DNA of 30,249 bases from F23-D06 sp963620035 (GTDB lineage Bacteria; Bacteroidota; Bacteroidia; Bacteroidales; WCHB1-69): contig CAVEXN010000027.1 of assembly GCA_963620035.1 (NCBI GenBank), forward strand, positions 1-30,249. Reading direction: 5' to 3'. This document shows, piece after piece, positions 8,043 to 15,209 of the stretch. The notes under the pieces were generated by a model that ran no database searches, was not told the DNA's origin, and was given only the letters and a program-made list of their open reading frames with translations. Each line of letters begins with the position of its first letter. Positions within the stretch are counted from its first letter, which is position 1. The translations under genes and the position numbers were made by a program.

Positions 8043-8050
8043 TATTTTTG
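8043..8050 (+). promoter_or_regulatory. -7 promoter element for the metallo-hydrolase operon (TATTTTTG)
   Basis: TATTTTTG 32 nt before the ATG at 8083. With a start of transcription near 8057 it supports ATG 8083 over the in-frame GTG at 8068. Confidence 0.6.
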
Positions 8051-8082
8051 CGCACGTTTTAGAACGAGTGACAGAGAACGCA

Positions 8083-8880
8083 ATGAGGATAACATTGTTA
8101 GGAACCGGAACTTCACAAGGCGTTCCCGTGGTGGGATGCAAATGCCGTGTCTGCTCTTCTATAGACTTGAGGGACAAGCGGCTGCGCACTGCAGCGTTCA
8201 TTGAAACCGGTGATGTGAAGATGCTCATTGATGCCGGTCCTGACTTGCGACAGCAGCTGCTGCGCCAGCATATCGATGAGGTGGACGCCATCTTGACCAC
8301 CCATGAACATAAGGACCACATCGGTGGCATTGACGACATCAGGCCCGTCTGTTTTCTCCGCAAATCACCGGTGCGGATTTATGGATTGCAGCGCGTGCTG
8401 AATGTGATTCACAAGGACTATGATTATGCTTTCAAGCCTCATCCTTATCCGGGAGTGCCATCGTTGCAGTTGTGCCAGGTGAAGGAGGACAGTTTTCAGG
8501 TCAAGGGTGTAACGGTAGTTCCCGTCAGGGTGCGTCATCTCAGTCTGCCGATATTGGGCTACCGCATCGGCAATTTCGGTTACATCACAGATGCCAGTTT
8601 TATATCGGAAACGGAAATGGCCAAACTCAAGAACCTGGATGTCTTGGTCATCAATGCGCTGCGCAAAGAGATGCACTATTCGCATTTCAACCTCGAACAG
8701 GCATTAGGGGTCATCCGGCAGCTTGCGCCCGGCCGCGCCTATCTCACGCACCTCTCCCACGATATGGGGCTTTACGGAGAGGTGTCTGAAGAATTGCCCG
8801 GGAATGTCTTCCTGGGCTATGACGGTTTGGTCATTGATGTTGACGGAAAAGAAGTGATAAATGATTTGCAAACACAATAA
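8083..8880 (+). CDS. PhnP-like metallo-beta-lactamase-fold hydrolase
   Basis: 265-residue cytoplasmic metallo-hydrolase. The N-terminal strand LLGTGTSQGVPV leads into GCKCRVC (Cys19, Cys21, Cys24), the extra zinc site seen in PhnP-type phosphodiesterases. The metal motif THEHKDH follows (His74, His76, Asp78, His79), then later GYITDASF and a C-terminal LTHLSHD histidine motif. E. coli PhnP hydrolyses 5-phosphoribosyl 1,2-cyclic phosphate; here no phosphonate genes are present, so the substrate is open and could be another cyclic phosphodiester. The start is ATG 8083, since the upstream GTG (8068) lies too close to the predicted transcription start. It is 30 nt before the OadA-like gene, likely one operon. 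Confidence 0.87.
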   Translation: MRITLLGTGTSQGVPVVGCKCRVCSSIDLRDKRLRTAAFIETGDVKMLIDAGPDLRQQLLRQHIDEVDAILTTHEHKDHIGGIDDIRPVCFLRKSPVRIYGLQRVLNVIHKDYDYAFKPHPYPGVPSLQLCQVKEDSFQVKGVTVVPVRVRHLSLPILGYRIGNFGYITDASFISETEMAKLKNLDVLVINALRKEMHYSHFNLEQALGVIRQLAPGRAYLTHLSHDMGLYGEVSEELPGNVFLGYDGLVIDVDGKEVINDLQTQ

Positions 8881-8910
8881 ATTGACAACAATATTTTAAT
8901 ATTAAAAATT

Positions 8911-10698
8911 ATGGCTAAAAGAATAAAGTTTTGTCTGGTATATCGCGATATGTGGCAATCTTCAGGGAAGTATCAGCCGCGCGTGGACCAGCTTAAAGAA
9001 ATTGCCCCTGTCATCGTGAAGATGGGTTGCTTTGACCGTGTTGAGACCAACGGCGGCGCCTTTGAGCAAGTGAACCTGATGTATGGCGAGAACCCCAACT
9101 ATGCGGTCCGCGAGTGGACCAGACCTTTGAGGGAGGCCGGCATACAGACCCAGATGCTGGAGCGCGCACTTAACGGACTGCGTATGTATCCCGTGCCTGC
9201 CGACGTGCGCCGTCTGATGTTCAAGGTGAAAAAAGCCCAGGGCGTGGATGTGGTACGCTCTTTCTGCGGACTGAATGATTACCGCAACATGGAACTCTCA
9301 ATCAAATATGCCAACGAGGTCGGTATGATTTCGCAGGCCGCCCTGAGCATAACACACTCTCCCGTGCATACGATAGAGCATTATATGAAGATTGTGGACA
9401 AGTATGTGGAATACGGTGCCAAGGAGGTGGGGCTGAAGGATATGGCCGGCATCGGACGCCCTGCCACCTTGGGGAAACTGGTGAAAGCCATCAAGGACAA
9501 GTACCCGCACCTTGTGCTGCAGTACCACGGGCATACGGGTCCGGGACTTTCGATGGCCTCGGTGCTTGAGGTCTGCCGCAACGGCGTGGATATCGTGGAT
9601 GTGGCTATGGAACCCCTGTCCTGGGGAATGGTGCATCCTGACGTGATTGCTGTTCAGGCCATGCTGCGAGACGCCGGATTTGAGGTCGCCGACATCGATA
9701 TGACCGCTTACATGGAAGCCCGCGCCCTTACCCAACACTTCATTGACGACTTTTTGGGCTATTTTATGGAGCCGAAAAACAAGGTCTGCACTTCGCTGCT
9801 GCTGGGTTGCGGACTGCCCGGCGGGATGATGGGTTCCATGATGGCTGACCTGAAAGGACTGAAGGATGCCATCAATATGGCGCTGCGCCAGAACAAGCAG
9901 CGGGAGCTGTCGGAAGACGAACTGCTGGTCAAGCTTTTCGATGAGGTTCAATATGTCTGGCCGCGCGTCGGCACGCCCGGACTGGTCACGCCGTTCAGCC
10001 AGTATGTCAAGAATATCGCATTGATGAACATTCTGTCCGCCGCCCAAGGAAAGCCGAGATACTCGAATATGGACAAGAACATGTGGGATATGATCCTCGG
10101 TCGCTGCGGCAGACTTCCCGGCGAACTTGCCCCTGAAATTGTGGCGCTGGCCAAGGAGAAAGGATACGAATTCTTTGACGGTGTCCCGCAAGACAACTAC
10201 CCGGACGAGTTGCCCAAATACCGTGCCATGATGGAAGAAAAAGGCTGGGACTGTGGGCAGGACGAAGAAGAACTGTTTGAACTGGCCATGCACGAGCGCC
10301 AGTACATCGACTACAAAGAAGGAAGAGCCAAGAAAAACTTCGAGGCCGCGCTGGCCCAGGCTAAAGAGAAGTCAGGTGTGCGCGAGGTCGTCAAGATTGT
10401 CAAGTTGCCCGAGGTCGTCAAGCAGGAGGTCATTGACAAGGTGTTGGCCAAAGAACCCGATGCCAAGATGATTACCGCCCCCGTTTCCGGTCAGGTGATC
10501 TGGGAACTCTCCGTCGATGAGCCCTCTATGGCAAAGCCGTTGGGGACCAACATCAAGGAAGGCGACTTGGTATGCTTTGTGAGCGCTTTCTTCGGAAATG
10601 AGGAGGTACATTCGCTCTATAGCGGCAAACTCATCGAGGTGGTCGCCAAACAGGGCGACAAGGTTCAGAAAGGCGATGTAATAGCATTCGTGAAATGA
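8911..10698 (+). CDS. OadA / pyruvate carboxylase subunit B-like carboxyltransferase without the biotin lysine
   Basis: 595 residues: an N-terminal carboxyltransferase TIM barrel, a conserved helical domain, then a C-terminal biotinyl-like domain (about 520-595). Barrel features: LVYRDMWQSS near residue 10 (Asp13, Gln16), LKDMAG with the metal-binding Lys176, and YHGHTGPG with His206 and His208. Such enzymes move CO2 between biotin and pyruvate/oxaloacetate. The C-terminal domain starts TAPVSGQVIW and ends KGDVIAFVK as in biotinyl domains. Where AMKM should carry biotin it reads SAFFGNEEV, with Phe561 at the lysine position. It therefore cannot be biotinylated there; the enzyme may use a separate carrier or do another reaction. 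No oadB/oadG or carrier gene is adjacent. The stop overlaps the CPBP gene start (ATGA). Confidence 0.87.
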   Translation: MAKRIKFCLVYRDMWQSSGKYQPRVDQLKEIAPVIVKMGCFDRVETNGGAFEQVNLMYGENPNYAVREWTRPLREAGIQTQMLERALNGLRMYPVPADVRRLMFKVKKAQGVDVVRSFCGLNDYRNMELSIKYANEVGMISQAALSITHSPVHTIEHYMKIVDKYVEYGAKEVGLKDMAGIGRPATLGKLVKAIKDKYPHLVLQYHGHTGPGLSMASVLEVCRNGVDIVDVAMEPLSWGMVHPDVIAVQAMLRDAGFEVADIDMTAYMEARALTQHFIDDFLGYFMEPKNKVCTSLLLGCGLPGGMMGSMMADLKGLKDAINMALRQNKQRELSEDELLVKLFDEVQYVWPRVGTPGLVTPFSQYVKNIALMNILSAAQGKPRYSNMDKNMWDMILGRCGRLPGELAPEIVALAKEKGYEFFDGVPQDNYPDELPKYRAMMEEKGWDCGQDEEELFELAMHERQYIDYKEGRAKKNFEAALAQAKEKSGVREVVKIVKLPEVVKQEVIDKVLAKEPDAKMITAPVSGQVIWELSVDEPSMAKPLGTNIKEGDLVCFVSAFFGNEEVHSLYSGKLIEVVAKQGDKVQKGDVIAFVK

Positions 10699-11600
10699 AC
10701 ACGGATTTCATAAGACCTTTCTTCGAAGGGAAGAAGAAAGGGATACAGTTATTGTTCCTGCTGCTCTTTATGGTGGCAGGAACAATATTTTTCAGCATAA
10801 TAGGGGGCGGTCTCGCCTACCTCGTGTCCGGCGGTGGCGGCAGTTCCGTCCTCGTGCAGTCGCCGCTGGCCATTTGGATTTCCCAATCGTTCAGTTCCGT
10901 GGGTATGTTCCTGTTGCCGGCACTGTTGTTCTCTTATTGCCAAGACAAACATCTTCTGCAGTATAACAAAGCCAACCGGAAACCTTACTACCTGCTGGTG
11001 AATGTCACGCTGTTGCTCTCGATAGTGTTGCTCCCTTTGGTGGCGGCGTTGTCTCAATGGAACGAGGGCATACGTCTGCCCGAGGCACTTTCCGGATTGC
11101 AGCGATGGATGGACACTACGGCTGCACAAGCCGAACATGTGATGAAAGTGCTGACTTCCCGGCATACGTACGGCACGCTTGCGGTCAACTTGCTTGTGCT
11201 TGCCGCCTTGCCGGCTCTGTGCGAAGAATTCCTGTTCCGTGGGACTGTGCAGGTGTTCCTGTCCGACTGGCTCAAACGGCCGCACCTCGCGGTCTGGGTC
11301 ACCGCCGTGTTGTTCAGCCTTGCCCATTTGCAGTTCGACGGTTTTATACCTCGCCTTCTGCTCGGCGCGTATCTCGGCTACCTGTTGCTGTGGAGCCGCT
11401 CGCTTTGGCTTCCCGTGTTGGCACATTTCCTGCACAATGCCTTGACAATCATTGCAGACTTTACGCTGCAGGGGCGCGGCATCTTTATGGATGAAATCAG
11501 GTTCACAGACATCAAAGGGTCTGCGATGCTCATCGTGACCTGTTCCTTGATTACAGTCTTGAGTCTGCTGTTCATGTGGAAAACGCAGAAAGACCTTTGA
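10695..11600 (+). CDS. CPBP-family intramembrane glutamic protease-like protein
   Basis: Polytopic membrane protein of 301 residues with roughly seven to eight hydrophobic segments (for example 18-45, 65-81, 98-120, 160-176, 198-212, 219-235, 275-293). It carries the CPBP (Abi/Rce1-like) motifs: LCEEFLFRG (Glu177, Glu178, Arg182), FSLAH (His211) and HFLHN (His244, His247, Asn248). Family members are intramembrane proteases or scaffold-like proteins; the substrate is unknown. The ATG overlaps the stop of the OadA-like gene by 4 nt, so translation is probably coupled. The stop codon lies inside the loop of a terminator hairpin. The last 123 coding bases are repeated at 13878-14000 as a broken copy. 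Confidence 0.88.
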   Translation: MNTDFIRPFFEGKKKGIQLLFLLLFMVAGTIFFSIIGGGLAYLVSGGGGSSVLVQSPLAIWISQSFSSVGMFLLPALLFSYCQDKHLLQYNKANRKPYYLLVNVTLLLSIVLLPLVAALSQWNEGIRLPEALSGLQRWMDTTAAQAEHVMKVLTSRHTYGTLAVNLLVLAALPALCEEFLFRGTVQVFLSDWLKRPHLAVWVTAVLFSLAHLQFDGFIPRLLLGAYLGYLLLWSRSLWLPVLAHFLHNALTIIADFTLQGRGIFMDEIRFTDIKGSAMLIVTCSLITVLSLLFMWKTQKDL

Positions 11601-11604
11601 AGGT
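11478..11604 (+). repeat. Direct repeat, copy 1 (3' end of the CPBP gene)
   Basis: These 127 bases match 13878-14004 with 7 mismatches (about 94% identity), no gaps. The match begins abruptly within the CPBP coding sequence and ends in the terminator. The two copies bracket about 2.3 kb of unrelated, mostly minus-strand sequence. Confidence 0.93.
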
Positions 11605-11617
11605 CTTTTCTGTTTTT
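11589..11617 (+). terminator. Intrinsic terminator overlapping the CPBP stop codon
   Basis: Stem AAAGACCT (11589-11596) / AGGTCTTT (11601-11608), loop TTGA containing part of the stop codon, followed by TCTG and five T. The copy at 13989-14008 has lost part of the stem (GAC to TAC and AGGTCT to AGGTTT). Confidence 0.65.
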
Positions 11618-11660
11618 CGTTTAAAATTCAAAACCGGCTTTTGTTAACTGGTTGAATATC

Positions 11661-11698
11661 AGCAAATCAATGATTTTGTAAAAATGTTTTGAGTGAAT
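11661..11698. repeat. Short intergenic repeat, copy 1
   Basis: Shares AGCAAATCAATGA exactly with 13827-13839, followed by a looser match (GTAAAA, then GAGTGA). Copy 1 lies downstream of the CPBP 3' end, while copy 2 lies just upstream of the broken CPBP copy. It may be a dispersed intergenic element or part of an older duplication. Confidence 0.5.
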
Positions 11699-11727
11699 CT
11701 TTGTTAAAGTCACGAAGACCGTCCACC

Positions 11728-12942
11728 CTATCTTTTATTCTTCCACTTCATCTGCTTACCTGTCATAAACTGATATCCCAAATGCAGTCCTATTGTTGTC
11801 ATATTAAAGGCAATCCGCCCAGACGACTTGTATTTTTCCGGGAATGTCTCCAGTGTCATATAGTCGTATGAAAACCGCGTGGTGTAATCCAAATTGAAAT
11901 TGAGTCCGAATACAAAATTATGGCACGGATTCTTCCCATGAACCACAAAGCTGATGCCACCGCAAATATTCGGGAACCAGCCGACTTCGGAATCAGATTG
12001 TAGATATTCGCGGGCAAAAGGAATCAGTTCATCGGCGGTAAGTTCATACGGGTTCCCGATGTAAGCGTACATTTCATCACTAAAGACAAAAAAACCGTTC
12101 TCGTCAATGGAAAAAGTTCCGAACTCATAGTCGTTTAACAAATGCTGTATAGAAAAGCCGAGGTCGCACTGCATGAAAACGTTGCGGTGTATCTGACGGA
12201 CGTAACTTGCCTGCAAAGACAATCCGCAGTATGGTTCATGCAGAGAGAGACCGTTCCACGAATCATTGCCGCCGACAGTGCCATTGGCCCAAAGCGTGTC
12301 TGACGGAACAACACCTTGGAGGGAAATCGTTCCCATACGCCTGAACAATCCTATGGGAACAGATACGGACAAACCAAACCCTTTCCGTATCAAACAACTG
12401 TATTTCAAAGACAAAGAAGGAGAATAAGTAGTATGTATTACAGGTTTGATAGGGCCTTCCCGAAGTGCTTTCCCTCCTACCGCCAACCCGTTATTCATCT
12501 GCAAAGAGACGGTATGAACTGTTTTGTTGAAGTCGAAGGTGCAGTATTCCGATTCCTGACGGTGTTTTTTCCGATTAAAGGTCTTTTCAAATCCGATGAA
12601 AGAATAGCCGAGGTTAACACCAAAGTAAGATGACCCGTACTTGATGTCGCAATCATATTGGTCAACAGATTCGGAAAGGGAAAAATGACCGGAATAACGG
12701 GGAACAAAACCGGTATTGAAATTACAGCCCACAATAAAATTGTTTCGGGGATTCCTCTTGGTATGAAAAAGAAAGTTGATGCCCAGCAAAAGATCCGGAG
12801 CCCCGTTGCGGATACAATCGTCATTGTTCAAAAATAAGCGTTCTGTGGTGTAGTCGTAAATGCTGTTGCAAAAAGAACGTTCATAAATGACATACATTGG
12901 AATATAAAACGGGAAACTCAAGCCAATGGTAGTGTTCAGCAT
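11728..12942 (-). CDS. Outer-membrane beta-barrel-like protein made of two homologous halves
   Basis: About 404 residues from ATG 12942 (an in-frame TTG at 12957 is possible). I recognise no named family. The sequence alternates aromatic and polar residues like outer-membrane beta-strands, for example GLSLQASYVRQI and FVFGLNFNLDYTTRF, and ends in strand-like LHLGYQF plus a basic tail. Counted from the TTG, residues 54-120 and 328-397 are homologous (PDLLLGINFLFH / PNICGGISFVVH; VNLGYSF / LHLGYQF). Residues 142-205 resemble the start of the broken gene upstream (FNKTVHTVSLQMNN vs FDKVLHSFSVQYNN). So it looks like two tandem gene copies fused after loss of the second signal peptide. The reading frame lacks its own signal peptide, so the product may not be exported. 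Confidence 0.6.
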   Translation of the reverse strand: MLNTTIGLSFPFYIPMYVIYERSFCNSIYDYTTERLFLNNDDCIRNGAPDLLLGINFLFHTKRNPRNNFIVGCNFNTGFVPRYSGHFSLSESVDQYDCDIKYGSSYFGVNLGYSFIGFEKTFNRKKHRQESEYCTFDFNKTVHTVSLQMNNGLAVGGKALREGPIKPVIHTTYSPSLSLKYSCLIRKGFGLSVSVPIGLFRRMGTISLQGVVPSDTLWANGTVGGNDSWNGLSLHEPYCGLSLQASYVRQIHRNVFMQCDLGFSIQHLLNDYEFGTFSIDENGFFVFSDEMYAYIGNPYELTADELIPFAREYLQSDSEVGWFPNICGGISFVVHGKNPCHNFVFGLNFNLDYTTRFSYDYMTLETFPEKYKSSGRIAFNMTTIGLHLGYQFMTGKQMKWKNKR

Positions 12943-13403
12943 AATTCTGTCCGTCAAGATTCTTGAATATGTTGCTTTCGCTTTTCAGTGCCCAGTAGTC
13001 AACTTCCAACAAATTGACATAATCTAAGGCGTTATTTGAAGAGTATCTTGAGAATCACTGGTCATTGGTTTTGGCGTCAAGTCCAACCAACCCTTTTGTG
13101 ACATCTAAACCAAATCCAAATCCAGACTTGGAAATCAGTTCATACCCCAACGAGTATTCGTTTCCGTAGTATGGAATGGATTTCCACCCGAGAGAGGGGG
13201 GCGCAATGGTAATCAAAATGTGCTGGAAAGTGGATGCAGTTGTTGTATTGGACTGAAAAAGAATGAAGAACCTTGTCGAATGACGGTTTCCCGACATTGC
13301 CGGAATCTTGCGCATAACAAGAGATGCCTGCAAGCATCAGACAGCATAATTGTATTAATGTGGCCACAATTATCTTTTTCATTTCTGTATTTTTTTGATT
13401 CAT
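12943..13403 (-). pseudogene. Broken 5' part of the beta-barrel-like gene (frameshifted)
   Basis: The minus strand begins with a signal peptide (MKKIIVATLIQ... ending near SCYAQ; ATG 13403 or 13382). It continues as FDKVLHSFSVQYNN until a run of six C (plus-strand G 13196-13201). After it the homologous sequence (PSLGWKS, then SGFGFGLDVTKGLVG) is in another frame; removing one C restores a single frame that matches residues 179-204 of the downstream gene. The second frame meets TGA at 13055-13057 but codes on without a further stop for about 40 codons before the downstream frame takes over. This is probably the true N-terminal part of the downstream gene or a decayed duplicate. Confidence 0.65.
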
Positions 13404-13512
13404 TATTTATCTTTCATAAAAACGAAGTCACAATGATGTTTCTTCAATCGTTTTTATACCTACGTGCCTTGCGAACGGTTTTTGACGCAAAATTGAATGC
13501 GTAATTCAATGC

Positions 13513-13687
13513 CTATATAAATGCAGTCGGATGAACCTTTTCATTCAGATCCATATAGTGCATTACTTTACTCCCGACTGCGGCACACGCACATATAGCC
13601 GAGAGCTCGTCAGTATGAACATGTTCTTGCCCAACCAGAACAAAACAAACCGTAAGAAAAAAAACAGAAAAGGTTTTTTGCGTCCAT
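13513..13687 (-). pseudogene. Small secreted peptide gene, frameshifted in an A6 run
   Basis: A -7 element (13714-13721) and an ATG at 13687 precede a run of six A (plus-strand T 13674-13679). With five A the frame would read MDAKTFSVFFLTVCFVLVGQ, a clear signal-peptide-like start, then about 37 more residues with two cysteines (ICAC) ending at TAG 13513. As written, the ATG frame stops after 24 codons. I do not recognise the family. The hydrophobic start, promoter and stop position make a real small secreted protein plausible. Confidence 0.4.
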
Positions 13688-13713
13688 AATCGTATCGTTT
13701 GATAATAACTATG

Positions 13714-13721
13714 CAAATATA
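13714..13721 (-). promoter_or_regulatory. -7 promoter element for the small secreted peptide gene (TATATTTG)
   Basis: Minus-strand TATATTTG fits TAnnTTTG and lies 26 nt upstream of the ATG at 13687. It supports translation from that ATG rather than from the TTG at 13755 of the longest open frame. Confidence 0.5.
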
Positions 13722-13784
13722 AAAATATTATAGCATTGAAATACAACAGCAACAATTTTACTCTGTCGTTTCAAAATCGGCTAC

Positions 13785-13824
13785 AGTGCTATCTGTTTTT
13801 AATGAGTGCTATCTGTTTCTAATG
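13785..13824. repeat. Tandem 20-bp repeat, two copies
   Basis: Two head-to-tail units beginning AGTGCTATCTG (13785-13804 and 13805-13824) differ at one base (13799 T, 13819 C). They lie directly before the second copy of the short intergenic repeat and 54 nt before the broken CPBP copy, at what looks like a junction of the island. Confidence 0.85.
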
Positions 13825-13826
13825 TT

Positions 13827-13867
13827 AGCAAATCAATGAACCCGTAAAATTTTCAGAGTGAGTCGAC
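13827..13867. repeat. Short intergenic repeat, copy 2
   Basis: Begins with the same AGCAAATCAATGA as 11661-11673 and keeps GTAAAA and GAGTGA downstream. It joins the tandem 20-bp repeat on its left and the CPBP fragment (from 13878) on its right. Confidence 0.5.
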
Positions 13868-13877
13868 ACTCCTTTCA

Positions 13878-14004
13878 GGCATCTTTATGGATGAAATCAG
13901 GTTCACAGACATCTAAGGGTCCGCGATGCTCGTCGTGACCTGTTCCTTGATTGCAGTCTTGAGCCTGCTGTTCATGTGGAAAACACAGAAATACCTTTGA
14001 AGGT
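13878..14004 (+). pseudogene. CPBP gene 3' fragment (second copy, with internal stop)
   Basis: 127 bases 94% identical to 11478-11604. In the CPBP frame, codon AAA (Lys274) has become TAA at 13914-13916. Three of the other changes are silent and three are missense (Ile to Val, Thr to Ala, Asp to Tyr). The fragment begins at the codons for GIFMDE and has no 5' part, so it cannot make the protease. The mostly mild substitutions suggest that it descends from a once working paralogue. Confidence 0.9.
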
Positions 14005-14024
14005 TTTTCCCGGGATGAAACAAA

Positions 14025-14058
14025 ACAGGAAAGGGGAACGTGAGTTCCCCTTTCCTGT
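14025..14058 (-). terminator. Intrinsic terminator of kdd
   Basis: Perfect 15-bp inverted repeat (arms 14025-14039 and 14044-14058, core GGAAAGGGGAAC) with a 4-nt loop, followed on the minus strand by TTTTG. It lies 33 nt after the kdd stop. Confidence 0.85.
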
Positions 14059-14091
14059 CGTCAAAAATTATTACTACTATATTTATATGGA

Positions 14092-15135
14092 CTATGCGTA
14101 GAGTTCCGTGAAGATTTTGCGCAGGTCTTCGTTTTCGCGGAGTTCCTGCAGCGTAATCTCAGCATGTCCTTTTGTATAGCCGTTTCCGATAATCATGGTG
14201 ACGTCGCTGCCCACGCCTTCGGCGCCGAGGGCTGCCTTGGTGAAGGAGGTCGCCATAGAGAAGAAATAGACGATGCCGTCGTTCTTGGTGCAGAGGACGG
14301 ATGTCATTTCCGTATCCGGGATGTTCACGTTGTTGATGGTGATGTCAGCCATGTGGCCGTTGGTCAGTTCTTCGATCTTCTCCATCATGGCGACAGGGTC
14401 GGATGCGTTGCCGGCGAACACGACATCGCAGAAACCGAGTTTCTTGAGGCGTTCGGTTGATTTCTGGCTGTGGCACATGCCGATGACCTTGCCGGTGACG
14501 CCGACGCGTTTTTTCGCTTCGTAGCAGCAGAGCATGCCAGACTTTCCGCCTGCGCCGATGATGAGTACAATGTCTCCCGGCTTGCAGAGCTTTGCAGTCT
14601 GGGCGGGGGCACCGGCCACATCAAGGGCAGAGAGTGCGAGCTTCTCGGGAAGGTCTGACGGGATCTTGGCGTAGATGCCGCTTTCAAACAGGATGGCCTT
14701 GCCTTTGATGTCAACCTGGTCGACGTCTGCGCGGATTTCGAGGATTTCGTCGATGCGGAGCGGAGTCAGTGACAAGGATACCAGCGTGGCGATCTTGTCG
14801 CCTTCCTTGAGGTCGATTTTTCCTTTCAGCGCGTCGCCGATTTTTTCAACAGTACCCAACAGCATGCCGCCGGAACCGGTCCTCCTGTTGCGGTGCTTCC
14901 CCTGCAATTCAACGTTGTAGAGGATTTCTTTCTTCATGGCCTCTTTGTCGTGGTTGCAGAAGTTCTCGATGTCTGTGAATGAAGCGGAGTCGATATTCAG
15001 GGTCTGTACATCGATGAGAATCTCGTTGTCGTAGATTTCATCCATATTGTTGTCGATTTTATCAGCCGGCTGAGGGAGTACTCCTTTGGGCTCAATAACG
15101 CGGTGTGTGCCGTACTTGTTGCCTTTTTTTTGCAT
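14092..15135 (-). CDS. kdd: L-erythro-3,5-diaminohexanoate dehydrogenase
   Basis: Kdd oxidatively deaminates 3,5-diaminohexanoate, the product of lysine 5,6-aminomutase, to 5-amino-3-oxohexanoate with NAD(P). The 347 residues fit the family's length. GTHRVIEPKGVLPQPA (9-24) is a family signature, TGSGGMLLG lies at 86-94, and VLIIGAGGKSGMLCCYEAKK (190-209) holds the Rossmann GxGxxG-type loop. The plus-strand kamD at 2814-4370 supplies the preceding pathway step. The usual neighbours (kce, kal, kat, kamA, kamE) are not beside it: it stands alone between the island and the DUF2520 gene, with its own promoter (15193-15200) and terminator (14025-14058). Confidence 0.93.
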   Translation of the reverse strand: MQKKGNKYGTHRVIEPKGVLPQPADKIDNNMDEIYDNEILIDVQTLNIDSASFTDIENFCNHDKEAMKKEILYNVELQGKHRNRRTGSGGMLLGTVEKIGDALKGKIDLKEGDKIATLVSLSLTPLRIDEILEIRADVDQVDIKGKAILFESGIYAKIPSDLPEKLALSALDVAGAPAQTAKLCKPGDIVLIIGAGGKSGMLCCYEAKKRVGVTGKVIGMCHSQKSTERLKKLGFCDVVFAGNASDPVAMMEKIEELTNGHMADITINNVNIPDTEMTSVLCTKNDGIVYFFSMATSFTKAALGAEGVGSDVTMIIGNGYTKGHAEITLQELRENEDLRKIFTELYA

Positions 15136-15192
15136 ATTGTATTGGTTTTTAAATTTATAACTTTAACTTTCTTTTCTTTGCGAGAAGCGGTG

Positions 15193-15200
15193 CAAATGTA
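15193..15200 (-). promoter_or_regulatory. -7 promoter element for kdd (TACATTTG)
   Basis: Minus-strand TACATTTG, 57 nt upstream of the ATG at 15135. A TTG with an 18-nt spacer (in ATTGACGG, within the last codons of the DUF2520 gene) could be the -33 box. kdd can therefore be expressed apart from the genes upstream of it. Confidence 0.55.
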
Positions 15201-15209
15201 GTTTTTTTT

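Noticed and set aside
9298..10293. 331-codon frame antisense to the OadA-like gene
   Set aside because: Shadow of a conserved gene; His/Gln-rich translation without family resemblance.
11728..14004. Insertion sequence
   Set aside because: No transposase and no terminal inverted repeats are visible; only direct repeats from the CPBP gene and short repeats bound the region.
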